Origin: HGM11368 sp051883395
Lineage (GTDB): Bacteria > Bacillota > Clostridia > Christensenellales > UBA3700
Assembly: GCA_051883395.1 (NCBI GenBank)
Contig: JBJETQ010000033.1
Location: 1 to 54,403 of the forward strand
DNA: 54,403 nucleotides
Direction of reading: 5' to 3'
The first letter of the stretch is position 1. Each line of letters opens with the position of its first letter. Both the position numbers and the translations under genes were made by a program. Positions 32,881 to 41,577 of this stretch are shown here, in pieces. Below the pieces are notes generated by a model. That model saw only the letters and a program-made list of their open reading frames with translations. It had not been told where the DNA came from and did no database searches.

Positions 32881-33216
32881 TTATGACATAAATCTGATAT
32901 TTTCGTAAGCCTGCACAATAAATTGTTTAGACGTAGGTTTGCCTTTTACTTCGTCGATTGTATTGCCAAATCGACTTTGCAAAAGGCTTACGTCGCCGTA
33001 GTTCCAGGCTTTTGCAATGCAATTTTGTATATTTTTGTCTATATTGCCTATGCTTTGACCGTATTTTTGAGCCAAAATCTTATATCCGTTATGTTTCAAC
33101 GGAAAAATTTCTTTGCCTAGCGTCAATTGGGTAATCAATTCGCTCAGATATCTGTATCCGACGCAATTGGGCATTATACCCATGCCTATAAGATATTTTT
33201 TGACCAATTCGTTCAT
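32881..33216 (-). CDS. free-standing Spo0A C-terminal (effector) domain protein
   Basis: The 111-residue product aligns along its whole length with the DNA-binding effector domain of Spo0A: a helical start (VKKYLIGMGIMPNCVGYRYLSELIT), ILAQKYGQSIGNIDKNIQNCIAKAW in the recognition-helix region, and the conserved KGKPTSKQFI end. The receiver domain that normally controls Spo0A by phosphorylation is absent, so regulation must be by abundance or a partner. The ATG has no ribosome binding site and lies 6 nt after a TATAAT box, suggesting a leaderless message. The gene could also be a truncated relic, but its intact start, stop and conserved positions argue for function. Target genes are not known. 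Confidence 0.82.
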   Translation of the reverse strand: MNELVKKYLIGMGIMPNCVGYRYLSELITQLTLGKEIFPLKHNGYKILAQKYGQSIGNIDKNIQNCIAKAWNYGDVSLLQSRFGNTIDEVKGKPTSKQFIVQAYENIRFMS

Positions 33217-33222
33217 ATAACC

Positions 33223-33228
33223 ATTATA
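33223..33228 (-). promoter_or_regulatory. -10 box of the spo0A-C gene (leaderless layout)
   Basis: On the minus strand TATAAT spans 33228-33223 and the ATG (33216) follows after 6 nt. The -35 position reads ATTTTT, a poor match, so the promoter may need an activator or be regulated by the palindrome next to it. Confidence 0.5.
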
Positions 33229-33233
33229 TTTTA

Positions 33234-33249
33234 TTTTGACAGGTCAAAA
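33234..33249. promoter_or_regulatory. palindromic operator-like site between spo0A-C and deoB
   Basis: TTTTGAC-AG-GTCAAAA is a perfect inverted repeat with 7-bp arms. It covers the spacer/-35 region of the spo0A-C promoter. On the minus strand it contains TGTCAAA, one base from the 0A box, which suggests possible autoregulation. Confidence 0.45.
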
Positions 33250-33284
33250 ATGTCGGGTTATGAATTTTTGTGGATTTTTATATC

Positions 33285-33313
33285 TTTTCAAATTTATTTC
33301 AATGGTATATAAT
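33285..33313 (+). promoter_or_regulatory. sigma-A type promoter of deoB (leaderless layout)
   Basis: TTTTCA (33285-33290) and TATAAT (33308-33313) are 17 bp apart, and the ATG at 33320 is 6 nt after the -10 with no Shine-Dalgarno sequence. Confidence 0.62.
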
Positions 33314-33319
33314 AATAAT

Positions 33320-34444
33320 ATGAAAGCAATTATATTGGTTTTGGACAGTTTTGGAATAGGCGGAGCAGCCGATGCAAGACAATACGGCGACGAAGGCAGC
33401 AATACCTATCGTGCTATCGCCAAAGGAATCAAGGTTCCCAATCTTGTCAGACTGGGACTCAATAATATTGATTTTGTAGACGCTACGCCAAAATGCGAAG
33501 CGCCGGTTGCAAGTTATGCCAGACTCATCGAATCGTCCTGTGCCAAAGATACTACCACCGGACACTACGAACTTATGGGGATAGTAACACGCACCCCGTA
33601 TCCTACTTATCCGCAGGGGTTTGACAAAGAAATAATCGACCAACTCATCAAAGCGTGGGGAGTAGGCGGAGTCTTGGGCAACAAGGCTGCAAGCGGCACG
33701 CAGATTATTGAAGAACTAGGCAATGAGCATCTGGCTACCGGTTATCCAATCGTTTATACTTCGGCTGACAGCGTATTGCAGATAGCTTGTTGCGATACTT
33801 TGTATCCTATCGACAAACTTTACGATATGTGCATCAAGGCACGTCGTATCATGTGTGGCAAAAACAACGTCGCAAGAGTAATTGCTCGTCCCTTTGCAAT
33901 AGACGAAGACGGGCATTTTTATCGTACAGCGCAGCGTAAGGACTTCGGCTTGGTTCCGCAAGAGCAGAGTGTTCTTGACGTATTGCAACAACACGGTATA
34001 GAGACTATTGCCATAGGCAAGATAAACGATATATTCAGCGGAGCGGGCATAAGCCGTGCTATCGAAGCGCATAACAACAGAGAAGTTGTTGACGCAACCA
34101 TAGACGCTATCAAACGATACGACAATTGCCTGATTTTTTCCAATTTAGTTGATTTTGACATGTTATACGGACATCGCAACGACGTGGAAGGCTACAAAAA
34201 ATGTCTTGAAGATTTCGATTTGCGCCTGCCTGAAATAATTAAGGTTATGGACAAAGAAGATTTGCTCGTCATTACTGCCGATCACGGTTGCGACCCGTCG
34301 ACGCCAAGTACGGACCATTCGAGAGAAAACGTGCCTGCGATATTTTACACTCCAAAGGACAAAAATGTCTGCAACTACGGCACAATTCAAGGCTTTGATT
34401 TTGTAGGCAAACAAATATGTAAATTTTTCAAAATAAATAAATAA
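33320..34444 (+). CDS. deoB: phosphopentomutase DeoB
   Basis: DeoB interconverts ribose- or deoxyribose-1-phosphate and the 5-phosphates in nucleoside salvage. The 374-residue product belongs to the alkaline phosphatase superfamily: metal-binding D9 in LVLDSFGIGGAADA, DTTTGHYELMG near residue 78, and the C-terminal TADHGCDPSTPSTDHSRE with the remaining metal ligands. The open frame reaches back to 33236, but the family N-terminus starts at MKAIILVL. No nucleoside phosphorylase gene is adjacent, and a possible regulatory palindrome lies about 75-85 bases upstream. Confidence 0.94.
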   Translation: MKAIILVLDSFGIGGAADARQYGDEGSNTYRAIAKGIKVPNLVRLGLNNIDFVDATPKCEAPVASYARLIESSCAKDTTTGHYELMGIVTRTPYPTYPQGFDKEIIDQLIKAWGVGGVLGNKAASGTQIIEELGNEHLATGYPIVYTSADSVLQIACCDTLYPIDKLYDMCIKARRIMCGKNNVARVIARPFAIDEDGHFYRTAQRKDFGLVPQEQSVLDVLQQHGIETIAIGKINDIFSGAGISRAIEAHNNREVVDATIDAIKRYDNCLIFSNLVDFDMLYGHRNDVEGYKKCLEDFDLRLPEIIKVMDKEDLLVITADHGCDPSTPSTDHSRENVPAIFYTPKDKNVCNYGTIQGFDFVGKQICKFFKINK

Positions 34445-34549
34445 TAATTATAAATTGTTCGATTTTATTCTAAAAAACCGATTAATTTATAATAAAATGC
34501 TGCATAAACACATATTTTATCCACACAATACAGTTATAGTGAGGATATT

Positions 34550-35719
34550 ATGAAAAAGTTTTTTGCAGTATTTTTTTTGATAATAACAACGTTGACGTTG
34601 GCAATAAGTTCTACATTGTGTTTGCCTGCCAACATAGAAGAAGCCGTTATTGACGAAAGCATTGACGCTAAGTCTTTCAGCAAATATATGACGGATTTCG
34701 ATTCAGGGTTGGAGCTATACAGTTACAATGCCGACGAAAAACATGAGATTGCCAGTATGGTCAAGATAATGACGGCTCTGCTGGTACTGGAAGAAATAGA
34801 CAAGGGTAATCTGGCTCTTGACGAGCAGATTACCATATCCGAAAATTCTTCGGCCATGGGCGGTTCACAGATGTTTTTGGAAACTGGCGACAATTATAGC
34901 GTCAGCGACCTGCTCAAAGGTATAATCGTAGTTTCTGCCAACGACGCTTCCGTTGCGCTTGCCGAGAGAATATCGGGGTCGCATGAAGGATTTGTCAATG
35001 CAATGAACCAGAGAGCAAAAGAATTGGGAATGAACAATACTTTGTTTTGTTCTGCTACTGGGCTGCCAAGCGATAAAGAACAATATAGTACGGCAAGAGA
35101 CGTAAACGTTATGACGAGAGAATTGATGAAACATGACAAATACTATGACTATGCGTCTATTTATCTCGAAAATTATACTCATCCCGACGGCAGAATTACG
35201 CAACTTGTCAATACTAACAAGCTGATAAGGCATTACAAAGGTTGCATAGGCGGCAAGACGGGATATACGTCAAAAGCAGGATTTTGTCTTTCCGCATGTG
35301 CAAATCGTAACGGTCTCAAAGTTGTGGCAACGGTAATAGGTTGTCCCGATTCAAAGACACGTTTCAATCAGGTAAGCAAACTGTTTGATTACGGTTTTGC
35401 CAGTTTCAAGCGAGAGACGGTATATTCTTCAAACGTTCCTTTGGAAAACAAACTTGCAGTCAAGGCTTCTCCCGTCAAGGAGATAGACGTAGTTCCTGCA
35501 CAGGACGTAACCGTGCTTTGTAAAGGGGCGGAAAAATTGAGTTTTGTAGAAGTTGAGTTGCCTGAATTTGTCAAGGCTCCCATCAAAAAGGGCGACGTTG
35601 TCGGCAAGGTAATAATCAAAACTCAGGACGAAGTAAACCAAATAGATTTACTTGCGGCGCAAGACGCAGATAAATCAAGTTTGTTCGATTATATCAAAGA
35701 CCTTGCTTCGAGATGGTAA
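34550..35719 (+). CDS. dacF: D-alanyl-D-alanine carboxypeptidase, DacF-like
   Basis: This is a low-molecular-weight penicillin-binding protein that trims the terminal D-Ala from peptidoglycan stem peptides. The 389-residue protein has an N-terminal signal sequence (residues 1-26) and the serine acyl-enzyme motif S69-x-x-K72 (ASMVKIMTA). The second motif S129-A-N131 and the third K236-T-G238 (GGKTGYTSKAG) follow. A C-terminal beta-rich domain of about 110 residues ends in an amphipathic stretch (FDYIKDLASRW) that probably binds the membrane. GTGAGGA precedes the ATG. Sporulation-specific expression, as for Bacillus dacF, cannot be read from the sequence. Confidence 0.9.
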   Translation: MKKFFAVFFLIITTLTLAISSTLCLPANIEEAVIDESIDAKSFSKYMTDFDSGLELYSYNADEKHEIASMVKIMTALLVLEEIDKGNLALDEQITISENSSAMGGSQMFLETGDNYSVSDLLKGIIVVSANDASVALAERISGSHEGFVNAMNQRAKELGMNNTLFCSATGLPSDKEQYSTARDVNVMTRELMKHDKYYDYASIYLENYTHPDGRITQLVNTNKLIRHYKGCIGGKTGYTSKAGFCLSACANRNGLKVVATVIGCPDSKTRFNQVSKLFDYGFASFKRETVYSSNVPLENKLAVKASPVKEIDVVPAQDVTVLCKGAEKLSFVEVELPEFVKAPIKKGDVVGKVIIKTQDEVNQIDLLAAQDADKSSLFDYIKDLASRW

Positions 35720-35774
35720 AAACTCCCGGCTATTATCTGCGCTAAGTTAAAATCAACGCTGATACGATTTGTCA

Positions 35775-35805
35775 AAAGACCGTAAAAATTTACGGTCTTT
35801 ATTAT
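35775..35805 (+). terminator. intrinsic terminator after dacF
   Basis: AAAGACCGTAAA pairs perfectly with TTTACGGTCTTT around a short A-rich loop and is followed by ATTATATT. The 5' flank reads TTTGTCAAAA, a weak 0A-box-like sequence. Confidence 0.75.
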
Positions 35806-35811
35806 ATTAAT

Positions 35812-35840
35812 TTGACTTTATGCCTTGGTTTTGATACAAT
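35812..35840 (+). promoter_or_regulatory. extended -10 promoter of lysA operon
   Basis: TTGACT (35812-35817) and TACAAT (35835-35840) are 17 bp apart, with TG at 35832-35833. The leader is about 30 nt with GGGAG before lysA, too short for a lysine riboswitch. Confidence 0.78.
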
Positions 35841-35877
35841 CTAAAAAACAGCGCTGTGTATACAGCCGGGAGTTACT

Positions 35878-37194
35878 ATGAATTACAGACAAACGATGAA
35901 CGTAAACGAAAAGGGACATTTGCAAATCGGCGGCGTTGACTGCATGGATTTGGTAGCAAAATATTCTACGCCTTTGTACGTAATGGACGAAGATTATATC
36001 AGGGCGGTAGTGAGAGCTTTCAGAAATACTATTGCCAACACGTACGGCTACGGCAACGTTGCCTATGCTTCCAAGGCTTTTAGTTGCAAGGCAATATACA
36101 AGATTATGAAGGAAGAAGGCGGCAACATAGACGTAGTTTCGGCAGGAGAATTGTACACGGCAATAAGTGCAGGCTTTGATCCTTCCAAGGCTTATTTCCA
36201 TGGCAACAACAAGCTGGTATCCGAGTTGGAATACGCCCTGTCCAACAACATCGGTGTTATAGTTGTGGACAATATCGAAGAAGTGGACATTATCGACAGT
36301 ATATGCGACAAGTTGTCCCGCAAGCAAAAAGTGCTTATCCGCACCAATCCGGGTGTAGAAGCTCATACACACTCTTTTATTCAGACGGCAAAAGTTGACA
36401 GTAAATTCGGCTTTTCCATTGCAAATGGCGACGCTTTGAAGGCAATAATCAAAATAAAGTCTTCAAAAAACGTTGTTTTCGGCGGATTGCATTGTCATAT
36501 AGGTTCGCAGATATTCGACAAATCTGCTTTTGCTCTGGCTGTTGAAGTGATGACTGACTTTATCGCAGCTCTCCAACAACAGGGCATTGAAGTGGACGAA
36601 CTCAATCTCGGTGGCGGATTCGGCGTGCATTACAGCGGCGACGACCCTAAGTTCAACGTTGCTGAATATTGCGAATACGTAGAATTGTTGACGTCTACGC
36701 TCAGCGACTGCGTAAAGAAAAAGAATATCAAAAAGCCTTATTTTATGATAGAGCCGGGCAGAAGCATTGTGGGAGAAGCAGGCATTACGCTGTACAGCGT
36801 GGGGGCTATAAAAGATATAAAAGGCATAAGAAAATATCTTGCGATAGACGGCGGTATGACCGACAACATCAGACCTGCGCTTTATGACGCAAAGTATGAA
36901 GCAGTCATTGCAAACAAGGCTAATATGGCGCCTACACAAGTCGTTACTATTGCAGGTAAATGTTGCGAGAGCGGCGACGTGATTGTCAAGGATATTGCAT
37001 TGCCTGATGCGCAAAGGGGAGACGTTATTGCTGTGTTCACCACAGGAGCTTACAACTATTCTATGTCCAGCAACTACAATCGCAATATGATACCGCCCGT
37101 TGTGTTTGTCTCTGGTGGCAAGAGCAGATATGCCGTCAAGCCACAGACCTTTGAAGACCTTGTACGCAACGACGTGGAGGAAGAATATAAATAA
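35878..37194 (+). CDS. lysA: diaminopimelate decarboxylase
   Basis: LysA decarboxylates meso-diaminopimelate to lysine, the last step of the pathway. The 438-residue fold-type III PLP enzyme has the Schiff-base lysine K66 in YASKAFSCKAI, HCHIGSQIFD, the glycine loop LNLGGGFGVHY, EPGRSIVGEAG and the substrate cysteine in GKCCESGD. It starts a tightly packed group with the M50 peptidase (1-base overlap), scpA and scpB. Confidence 0.96.
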   Translation: MNYRQTMNVNEKGHLQIGGVDCMDLVAKYSTPLYVMDEDYIRAVVRAFRNTIANTYGYGNVAYASKAFSCKAIYKIMKEEGGNIDVVSAGELYTAISAGFDPSKAYFHGNNKLVSELEYALSNNIGVIVVDNIEEVDIIDSICDKLSRKQKVLIRTNPGVEAHTHSFIQTAKVDSKFGFSIANGDALKAIIKIKSSKNVVFGGLHCHIGSQIFDKSAFALAVEVMTDFIAALQQQGIEVDELNLGGGFGVHYSGDDPKFNVAEYCEYVELLTSTLSDCVKKKNIKKPYFMIEPGRSIVGEAGITLYSVGAIKDIKGIRKYLAIDGGMTDNIRPALYDAKYEAVIANKANMAPTQVVTIAGKCCESGDVIVKDIALPDAQRGDVIAVFTTGAYNYSMSSNYNRNMIPPVVFVSGGKSRYAVKPQTFEDLVRNDVEEEYK

Positions 37195-37928
37195 TGATAT
37201 ATATCATCACAGCGCTTGCCGATTATCCTAGATTGGCGCTATTGGGAGTTCTTGCATATCTGATAGCAATTTTGTTTGCTATCGTATTGCACGAAATGGC
37301 ACACGGTTGGGTGGCATATCTCAACGGCGATTACACCGCAAAGATGTCAGGCAGACTATCTCTCAATCCCTTCAAACATATCGACCCGATAGGCTTTTTG
37401 CTTATGTTGGTCGTCGGATTCGGTTGGGCAAAACCCGTTCCTGTCGACCCACGCAATTTCAGAGATTACAAGAAGGGAATGATTACGGTATCGATTGCAG
37501 GCGTGGTGTGCAACTTTATCGTAGCGTTTTTGGCTGCTGCGGTATATGCGATTTTGCTTGCATGTACCAAAAACGTAGATTTGACTATATACGTCGGACA
37601 GGAGATTTCGGCAGGTCAATACGCTTTCTTTTTCTTCTCTTATCTGTTTCAATACAGCATAATATTCAACCTTACGCTCATGGCTTTCAATCTTTTGCCT
37701 ATATATCCGCTTGACGGATTCAGACTGTTTGAAACTCTCAAACCATCGAGCAAATACGTTGATTTTATGTATAGATACGGCAATTACGCACTTTTGATTC
37801 TGATTATTGCAAGCACTTTGCTTGGCAATATAAGTCCGTATCTCGATATCTTCGGAATGTATATAAATCTTGTGCGCAAAGGTGTGTTGGCTCTTTTCAA
37901 TCTCATCTTCGGCGTCAATATATTGTAG
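37194..37928 (+). CDS. site-2 protease family (M50) membrane metallopeptidase
   Basis: This 244-residue protein has about six transmembrane helices and the intramembrane protease motifs HEMAH (residues 33-37) and NLLPIYPLDG (third metal ligand Asp). It lacks a PDZ domain and matches the small YwhC-like group found upstream of scpA-scpB in many Bacillota. Its substrate is unknown. It overlaps lysA by one base, and scpA starts six bases after its stop. Confidence 0.92.
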   Translation: MIYIITALADYPRLALLGVLAYLIAILFAIVLHEMAHGWVAYLNGDYTAKMSGRLSLNPFKHIDPIGFLLMLVVGFGWAKPVPVDPRNFRDYKKGMITVSIAGVVCNFIVAFLAAAVYAILLACTKNVDLTIYVGQEISAGQYAFFFFSYLFQYSIIFNLTLMAFNLLPIYPLDGFRLFETLKPSSKYVDFMYRYGNYALLILIIASTLLGNISPYLDIFGMYINLVRKGVLALFNLIFGVNIL

Positions 37929-37934
37929 GTGAAC

Positions 37935-38735
37935 ATGGCCAACTTTTTTGAAAAACACGCCAGCGACGTAGTCAAATTCAATTTACTCGATTTTGAAGGC
38001 CCGATAGATTTGTTGTATACGCTCATAGTCGTAGAAGGCAAGTATGATTTGCTTACCTTCCCTTTGGCGCAGATAACAGGTCAATATATGCAATATATGG
38101 AAGGAGTCGGAGAGCTGGATATGGACGTAGCTTCCGACTTTGTTTCGGTTGCCGCAACGCTGCTAGAAATCAAATCAAAGGACGCTCTGCCAAAAGAAGA
38201 AATCGAAGACGAAGATTACGTTGAAGAAGAAGATCCCGAAGAAATGCTCAGGCGCAGACTGCTTATGTATGCGATGTTCAAAGAAAAGGGCGAAATTCTT
38301 AAAAGTCGAGAGACGCTCAACAAATTTCATCGCAAGCCTGTATTTACAGACAAGGACGCAATTATCGTCATCAACAATTTTGACATCAACAATCTCATTG
38401 ACGCCTATGGTAGAATGTTGCTGAGACTCAACGAAAAAGAAATAGCCTTTGCTACCAAAAAAATAGTCAAGGACCCTTATACGGTTGCCGATAAAATTAA
38501 TTTTATCGCACAGAAAGTCATAGCGCAAAAGAGCATAAAATTCAGCGAATTGTTTGGAGAAAAGGTGGAAAGAAGCGAAAAAATATCTACCTTTCAGGCT
38601 TTGCTGGAACTTATGAAAAAGCAGATTGTCAAAGCGACTCAACCTACTTTTACCGATGATATTCTCATTGAGTACAACGAAGACATAGACAGCGAATCGA
38701 TAGATTACGCCGAGCTTGGCAAAACGGAGGAATAG
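37935..38735 (+). CDS. scpA: segregation and condensation protein ScpA
   Basis: ScpA is the kleisin that bridges SMC heads in the condensin complex. The 266-residue product has the N-terminal SMC-neck-binding region (VKFNLLDFEGPIDLLYTLI) and LEIKSKDALP. A charged middle section leads to the C-terminal winged helix (FQALLELMKKQIVKATQ). A GTG at 37929 is in frame but directly follows a stop codon; the ATG at 37935 has AGGTG just upstream and is preferred. scpB begins one base downstream. Confidence 0.94.
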   Translation: MANFFEKHASDVVKFNLLDFEGPIDLLYTLIVVEGKYDLLTFPLAQITGQYMQYMEGVGELDMDVASDFVSVAATLLEIKSKDALPKEEIEDEDYVEEEDPEEMLRRRLLMYAMFKEKGEILKSRETLNKFHRKPVFTDKDAIIVINNFDINNLIDAYGRMLLRLNEKEIAFATKKIVKDPYTVADKINFIAQKVIAQKSIKFSELFGEKVERSEKISTFQALLELMKKQIVKATQPTFTDDILIEYNEDIDSESIDYAELGKTEE

Positions 38736-38736
38736 A

Positions 38737-39468
38737 ATGAAAAATTTAGTCAACGTCGTAGAAGCGATAATTTTTGCGGCAGGAGTGCCGATAAGCAGGC
38801 AGGATATTCTCAACAAACTTCCCGACGACGTTTCAAAGCGTAATCTCAACGACGCAATAAGCGAGCTGGAAGAAAAATACAGCGGAGATTGCGGTATAAG
38901 GCTGGAAATCTTCAACGACAAGGTGCAGTTTGCGTCAAACAGTCAATACGGAGAAATCGTCGCAGACGTCTTGCAACCCGTCAAAGAAAAAGAACTCTCA
39001 AAAATTCTCGTTGAAGTTCTGTCGATAATCGCATATCAACAGCCTATTACTCGTAGCGAAATAGAAGATATAAGGGGCGTCAGTCCTGATTATGCCATCA
39101 GCGTTCTGCTCAAAGCCGACCTTATCAAAAGTTGCGGTTTCAAACAGTCGCCCGGCAAACCTGTGTTATACGGCACCACCGACGAATTTCTCAAAAAATT
39201 TGAGTTGCATTCTATTGACGAATTGCCTGATTACGGCGAAGTGATGAAAAGACTTATCGAATACGGCAACTTCAATGCTCAGACCGAAGGACTTTACAGA
39301 GAAATACAGGTTGCAGACGATTTTGAAGAAACGTCCAGTCAGATTCAGCAGCAGGATGAGTTTGACGCTCTGCTTGACAGCACTAATCCTGACTTTTTGT
39401 CGGGGGAAGAATTTGTATCTTACGAAAGCGACGGTGATTCTGACGACGACGATACGATAGGTGTATAA
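38737..39468 (+). CDS. scpB: segregation and condensation protein ScpB
   Basis: ScpB dimers bind ScpA and regulate the SMC complex. The 243-residue product begins VVEAIIFAAGVPISRQDIL and has two winged-helix domains, with the conserved VEVLSIIAYQQPITRSEIEDIRGVS and GKPVLYGTTDEFLKKF. About 50 C-terminal residues are acidic (YESDGDSDDDD). The ATG at 38737 is preceded by GGAGG; a start at 38716 would overlap scpA and lacks a binding site. A terminator follows. Confidence 0.94.
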   Translation: MKNLVNVVEAIIFAAGVPISRQDILNKLPDDVSKRNLNDAISELEEKYSGDCGIRLEIFNDKVQFASNSQYGEIVADVLQPVKEKELSKILVEVLSIIAYQQPITRSEIEDIRGVSPDYAISVLLKADLIKSCGFKQSPGKPVLYGTTDEFLKKFELHSIDELPDYGEVMKRLIEYGNFNAQTEGLYREIQVADDFEETSSQIQQQDEFDALLDSTNPDFLSGEEFVSYESDGDSDDDDTIGV

Positions 39469-39530
39469 AAACTGTGCAATAGATATAATTTATTTTAGTG
39501 TTTATATAGACAGTACATATATGATTTAAA

Positions 39531-39561
39531 ACGGCTCTTTATCTTAGAGCCGTGTTTTTTT
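39531..39561 (+). terminator. intrinsic terminator after scpB
   Basis: A perfect 8-bp stem (ACGGCTCT with AGAGCCGT) and 7-nt loop are followed by GTTTTTTT. Confidence 0.9.
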
Positions 39562-39642
39562 GCAAAAATTAAAATTTTGATAAAATCAACAATTTCGACG
39601 ATATTTTTGAATGTACAATTTTTGTTTGCACACAACAATAGT

Positions 39643-40203
39643 ATGGTCTGGCTGATTGCGATTATTGTTGTTCTTATTGTTGTAGCCACGGTGTTGGCAT
39701 TGCTTGCGGCAGGAATAAATATCAAAGGCTATATTGATACGGATAGTCAGCGAGCAAGCATAAATACTGTGCTTTTCGGAATATTCAGAATAAAATTAGT
39801 TATTTTTGAATGTAAAGGCAATTTGTATTATCAGATTGGCAAGAGAGATTTCAAAAAAATCACTTTCGACAAGTCGGACGAAAAATCGCAATCAACACCA
39901 AAAAGCAAAAGACGACAACCTGAAAAATTGTTTCCCATACCGCTTCAAAAATTGTATCTCAACGTGTATTATTGCGCCGACGATATGTGGAGCTCTATGG
40001 TGCGACCTTTTGTGGAATTTTGCAGAAGTATCGTTGAATACTATCTGCCAAAGTATGTAGAATGTGAAGAAGTTTGTATGTGTATCAACGATGCTTGTGT
40101 AAGAAAGGGGATAGGCGTCGATTTTAACGTCAAAACAGGCAACGGGTTACTGAGCATGCTGTTCAGGTATGCGTCTTTGAAAATAAAAGGGGGAAAATTA
40201 TGA
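39643..40203 (+). CDS. DUF2953 (YtfI-like) protein
   Basis: This 186-residue protein begins with a single transmembrane helix (MVWLIAIIVVLIVVATVLALL), followed by a soluble part with a basic, proline-containing middle. DUF2953 proteins such as Bacillus YtfI sit next to gerW/ytfJ, as here; their function is unknown. The frame also opens at a TTG at 39577, but the helix-first N-terminus fits the ATG at 39643. Neither start has a clear ribosome binding site. The stop overlaps gerW by four bases, so the pair is translationally coupled. Confidence 0.75.
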   Translation: MVWLIAIIVVLIVVATVLALLAAGINIKGYIDTDSQRASINTVLFGIFRIKLVIFECKGNLYYQIGKRDFKKITFDKSDEKSQSTPKSKRRQPEKLFPIPLQKLYLNVYYCADDMWSSMVRPFVEFCRSIVEYYLPKYVECEEVCMCINDACVRKGIGVDFNVKTGNGLLSMLFRYASLKIKGGKL

Positions 40204-40553
40204 ACGACATTCAGCAAATAATGAGCGCTGCGCTGGATAGCTTAAAAGGTGTGGTGGAGAGCGACGCAACGTTTTCCAAACCTATCACTATGCCGGACGG
40301 TACAACAATCGTTCCTATGTCCAAAATTACTATCGGCATAGCGAGCGGTGGCGGCGAAATTAATAAAAATAAAGAATATGACGTATTCAATATGCCTTTT
40401 GCAGGCGGTGGTGGCGGTGGAATAACGATAACGCCGCTAGGCTTTTTGGTATGCGCTGACGACAGTTTCAGAATGGTAAAGATAGAAGACAAGGAGAAAG
40501 AAGAAAGATGGAAAGACTTGATAAGTCTGGCAACAAAAGTAATAAAAAGATGA
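40200..40553 (+). CDS. gerW: GerW family sporulation protein (YtfJ-like)
   Basis: This is a 117-residue protein of the GerW/YtfJ family, whose Bacillus member is a forespore protein needed for normal germination. The family core is clear: MPDGTTIVPMSKITIGIASGGGE and the glycine-rich PFAGGGGGGITITPLGFLV. It is coupled to the DUF2953 gene upstream and overlaps the next gene by 46 bases (or 4, if that gene starts at 40550). Non-spore-formers sometimes keep family members, so this alone does not prove sporulation. Confidence 0.9.
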   Translation: MNDIQQIMSAALDSLKGVVESDATFSKPITMPDGTTIVPMSKITIGIASGGGEINKNKEYDVFNMPFAGGGGGGITITPLGFLVCADDSFRMVKIEDKEKEERWKDLISLATKVIKR

Positions 40554-41413
40554 TTTTTGATAAAAAATATTTCTTGTTTATCTTGATTTTCATAATAATT
40601 TCGGCAATTTTATTATCAATAGGAATATCTAAGAGTATTTATTACGCCGATAGTGAAGTTGCAGACGTTGCAGTCAGATATAACACAACGTATGGTACGA
40701 TAGTCATGGAAAGGGACTCGGGACGTATATTGTCAGAATGTAATTCACACGTAAAACTTGCTATGGCAAGCACAACCAAGATTATGACGGCAATGTTGGT
40801 TCTTGACAATATATACGACGTTGACGTCGAGATGGCAATTCCTGCTCAGGCAGTCGGAGTTGAAGGTTCTTCAGTATATTTGAGAAGAAATGAAATATGG
40901 AGTATCAGAGATTTGTTATATGGGCTTATGTTGCGTAGCGGTAACGATGCGGCGGTAGCTCTTGCCATAGCCGTTGGCGGAAGCGTGGAGAATTTTGTAG
41001 AAATGATGAATTCGAAAGTAGCGGAAATGGGACTGAAAGACACACATTTTTGTAATCCGCACGGTCTACACGACGACGAACACTACACAACAGCATACGA
41101 CCTTGCCTGCATTACCGCCAAAGCCATGCAAAACCCGCTTTTCAGAGAAATTGTTTCTTCAACGTCTTACGTTGTAAAGGAAAACCCAACGCACGACAGA
41201 TACTATTTTGCCAACAAAAACAAGATGTTGGCTATGATGCAAGGCGCAGACGGAGTAAAGACGGGATATACCAAAAATTCCGGCAGATGTCTTGTCAGTT
41301 CGGCAACTCGCAACGACAAACAGTTGATTTGCGTCGTACTCAACGTTCACGATATGTGGCAGGTCAGCAAAAATTTGTTGGAGAGCGGTTTTAAGACAAT
41401 GGGGATAGAATAA
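40508..41413 (+). CDS. D-alanyl-D-alanine carboxypeptidase, DacB-like
   Basis: This is a second low-molecular-weight penicillin-binding protein, 301 residues, with an N-terminal membrane anchor (about residues 20-42). The active-site motifs are S88-T-T-K91, S144-G-N146 and K251-T-G253 (GVKTGYT). It lacks the long C-terminal domain of the DacF-like protein and ends soon after the catalytic fold. The chosen ATG has AAGGAG 11 bases upstream; an ATG at 40550 would give a 4-base overlap with gerW. In Bacillus and many Clostridia, dacB is followed by spmA-spmB and then rluB; here only rluB follows. Confidence 0.88.
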   Translation: MERLDKSGNKSNKKMIFDKKYFLFILIFIIISAILLSIGISKSIYYADSEVADVAVRYNTTYGTIVMERDSGRILSECNSHVKLAMASTTKIMTAMLVLDNIYDVDVEMAIPAQAVGVEGSSVYLRRNEIWSIRDLLYGLMLRSGNDAAVALAIAVGGSVENFVEMMNSKVAEMGLKDTHFCNPHGLHDDEHYTTAYDLACITAKAMQNPLFREIVSSTSYVVKENPTHDRYYFANKNKMLAMMQGADGVKTGYTKNSGRCLVSSATRNDKQLICVVLNVHDMWQVSKNLLESGFKTMGIE

Positions 41414-41455
41414 TACGCCAATTTATATGGATTATTATTTTGTTTTTTCAAATAA

Positions 41456-41485
41456 AAATAAATCGACGACAACGTCGATTTATTT
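41456..41485 (+). terminator. hairpin terminator after dacB-like gene
   Basis: A perfect 13-bp stem (AAATAAATCGACG with CGTCGATTTATTT) has an ACAA loop. The downstream T content is low, so efficiency is uncertain. Confidence 0.65.
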
Positions 41486-41577
41486 ACTATATTTGAGATA
41501 TTTACTCAATAATTTTCTATCTGGCGAAATTTTGCTCAAAATTTACATCGAATATACATCTTAAACTCAGTTAATAC

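Noticed and set aside
35768..35777. TTTGTCAAAA upstream of lysA as a possible 0A box
   Set aside because: It is part of the dacF terminator 5' flank and has a mismatch to the core heptamer, so the terminator explains it well enough.
35841..35877. A lysine riboswitch before lysA
   Set aside because: The leader between the predicted transcription start and lysA is only about 30 nt, far too short.
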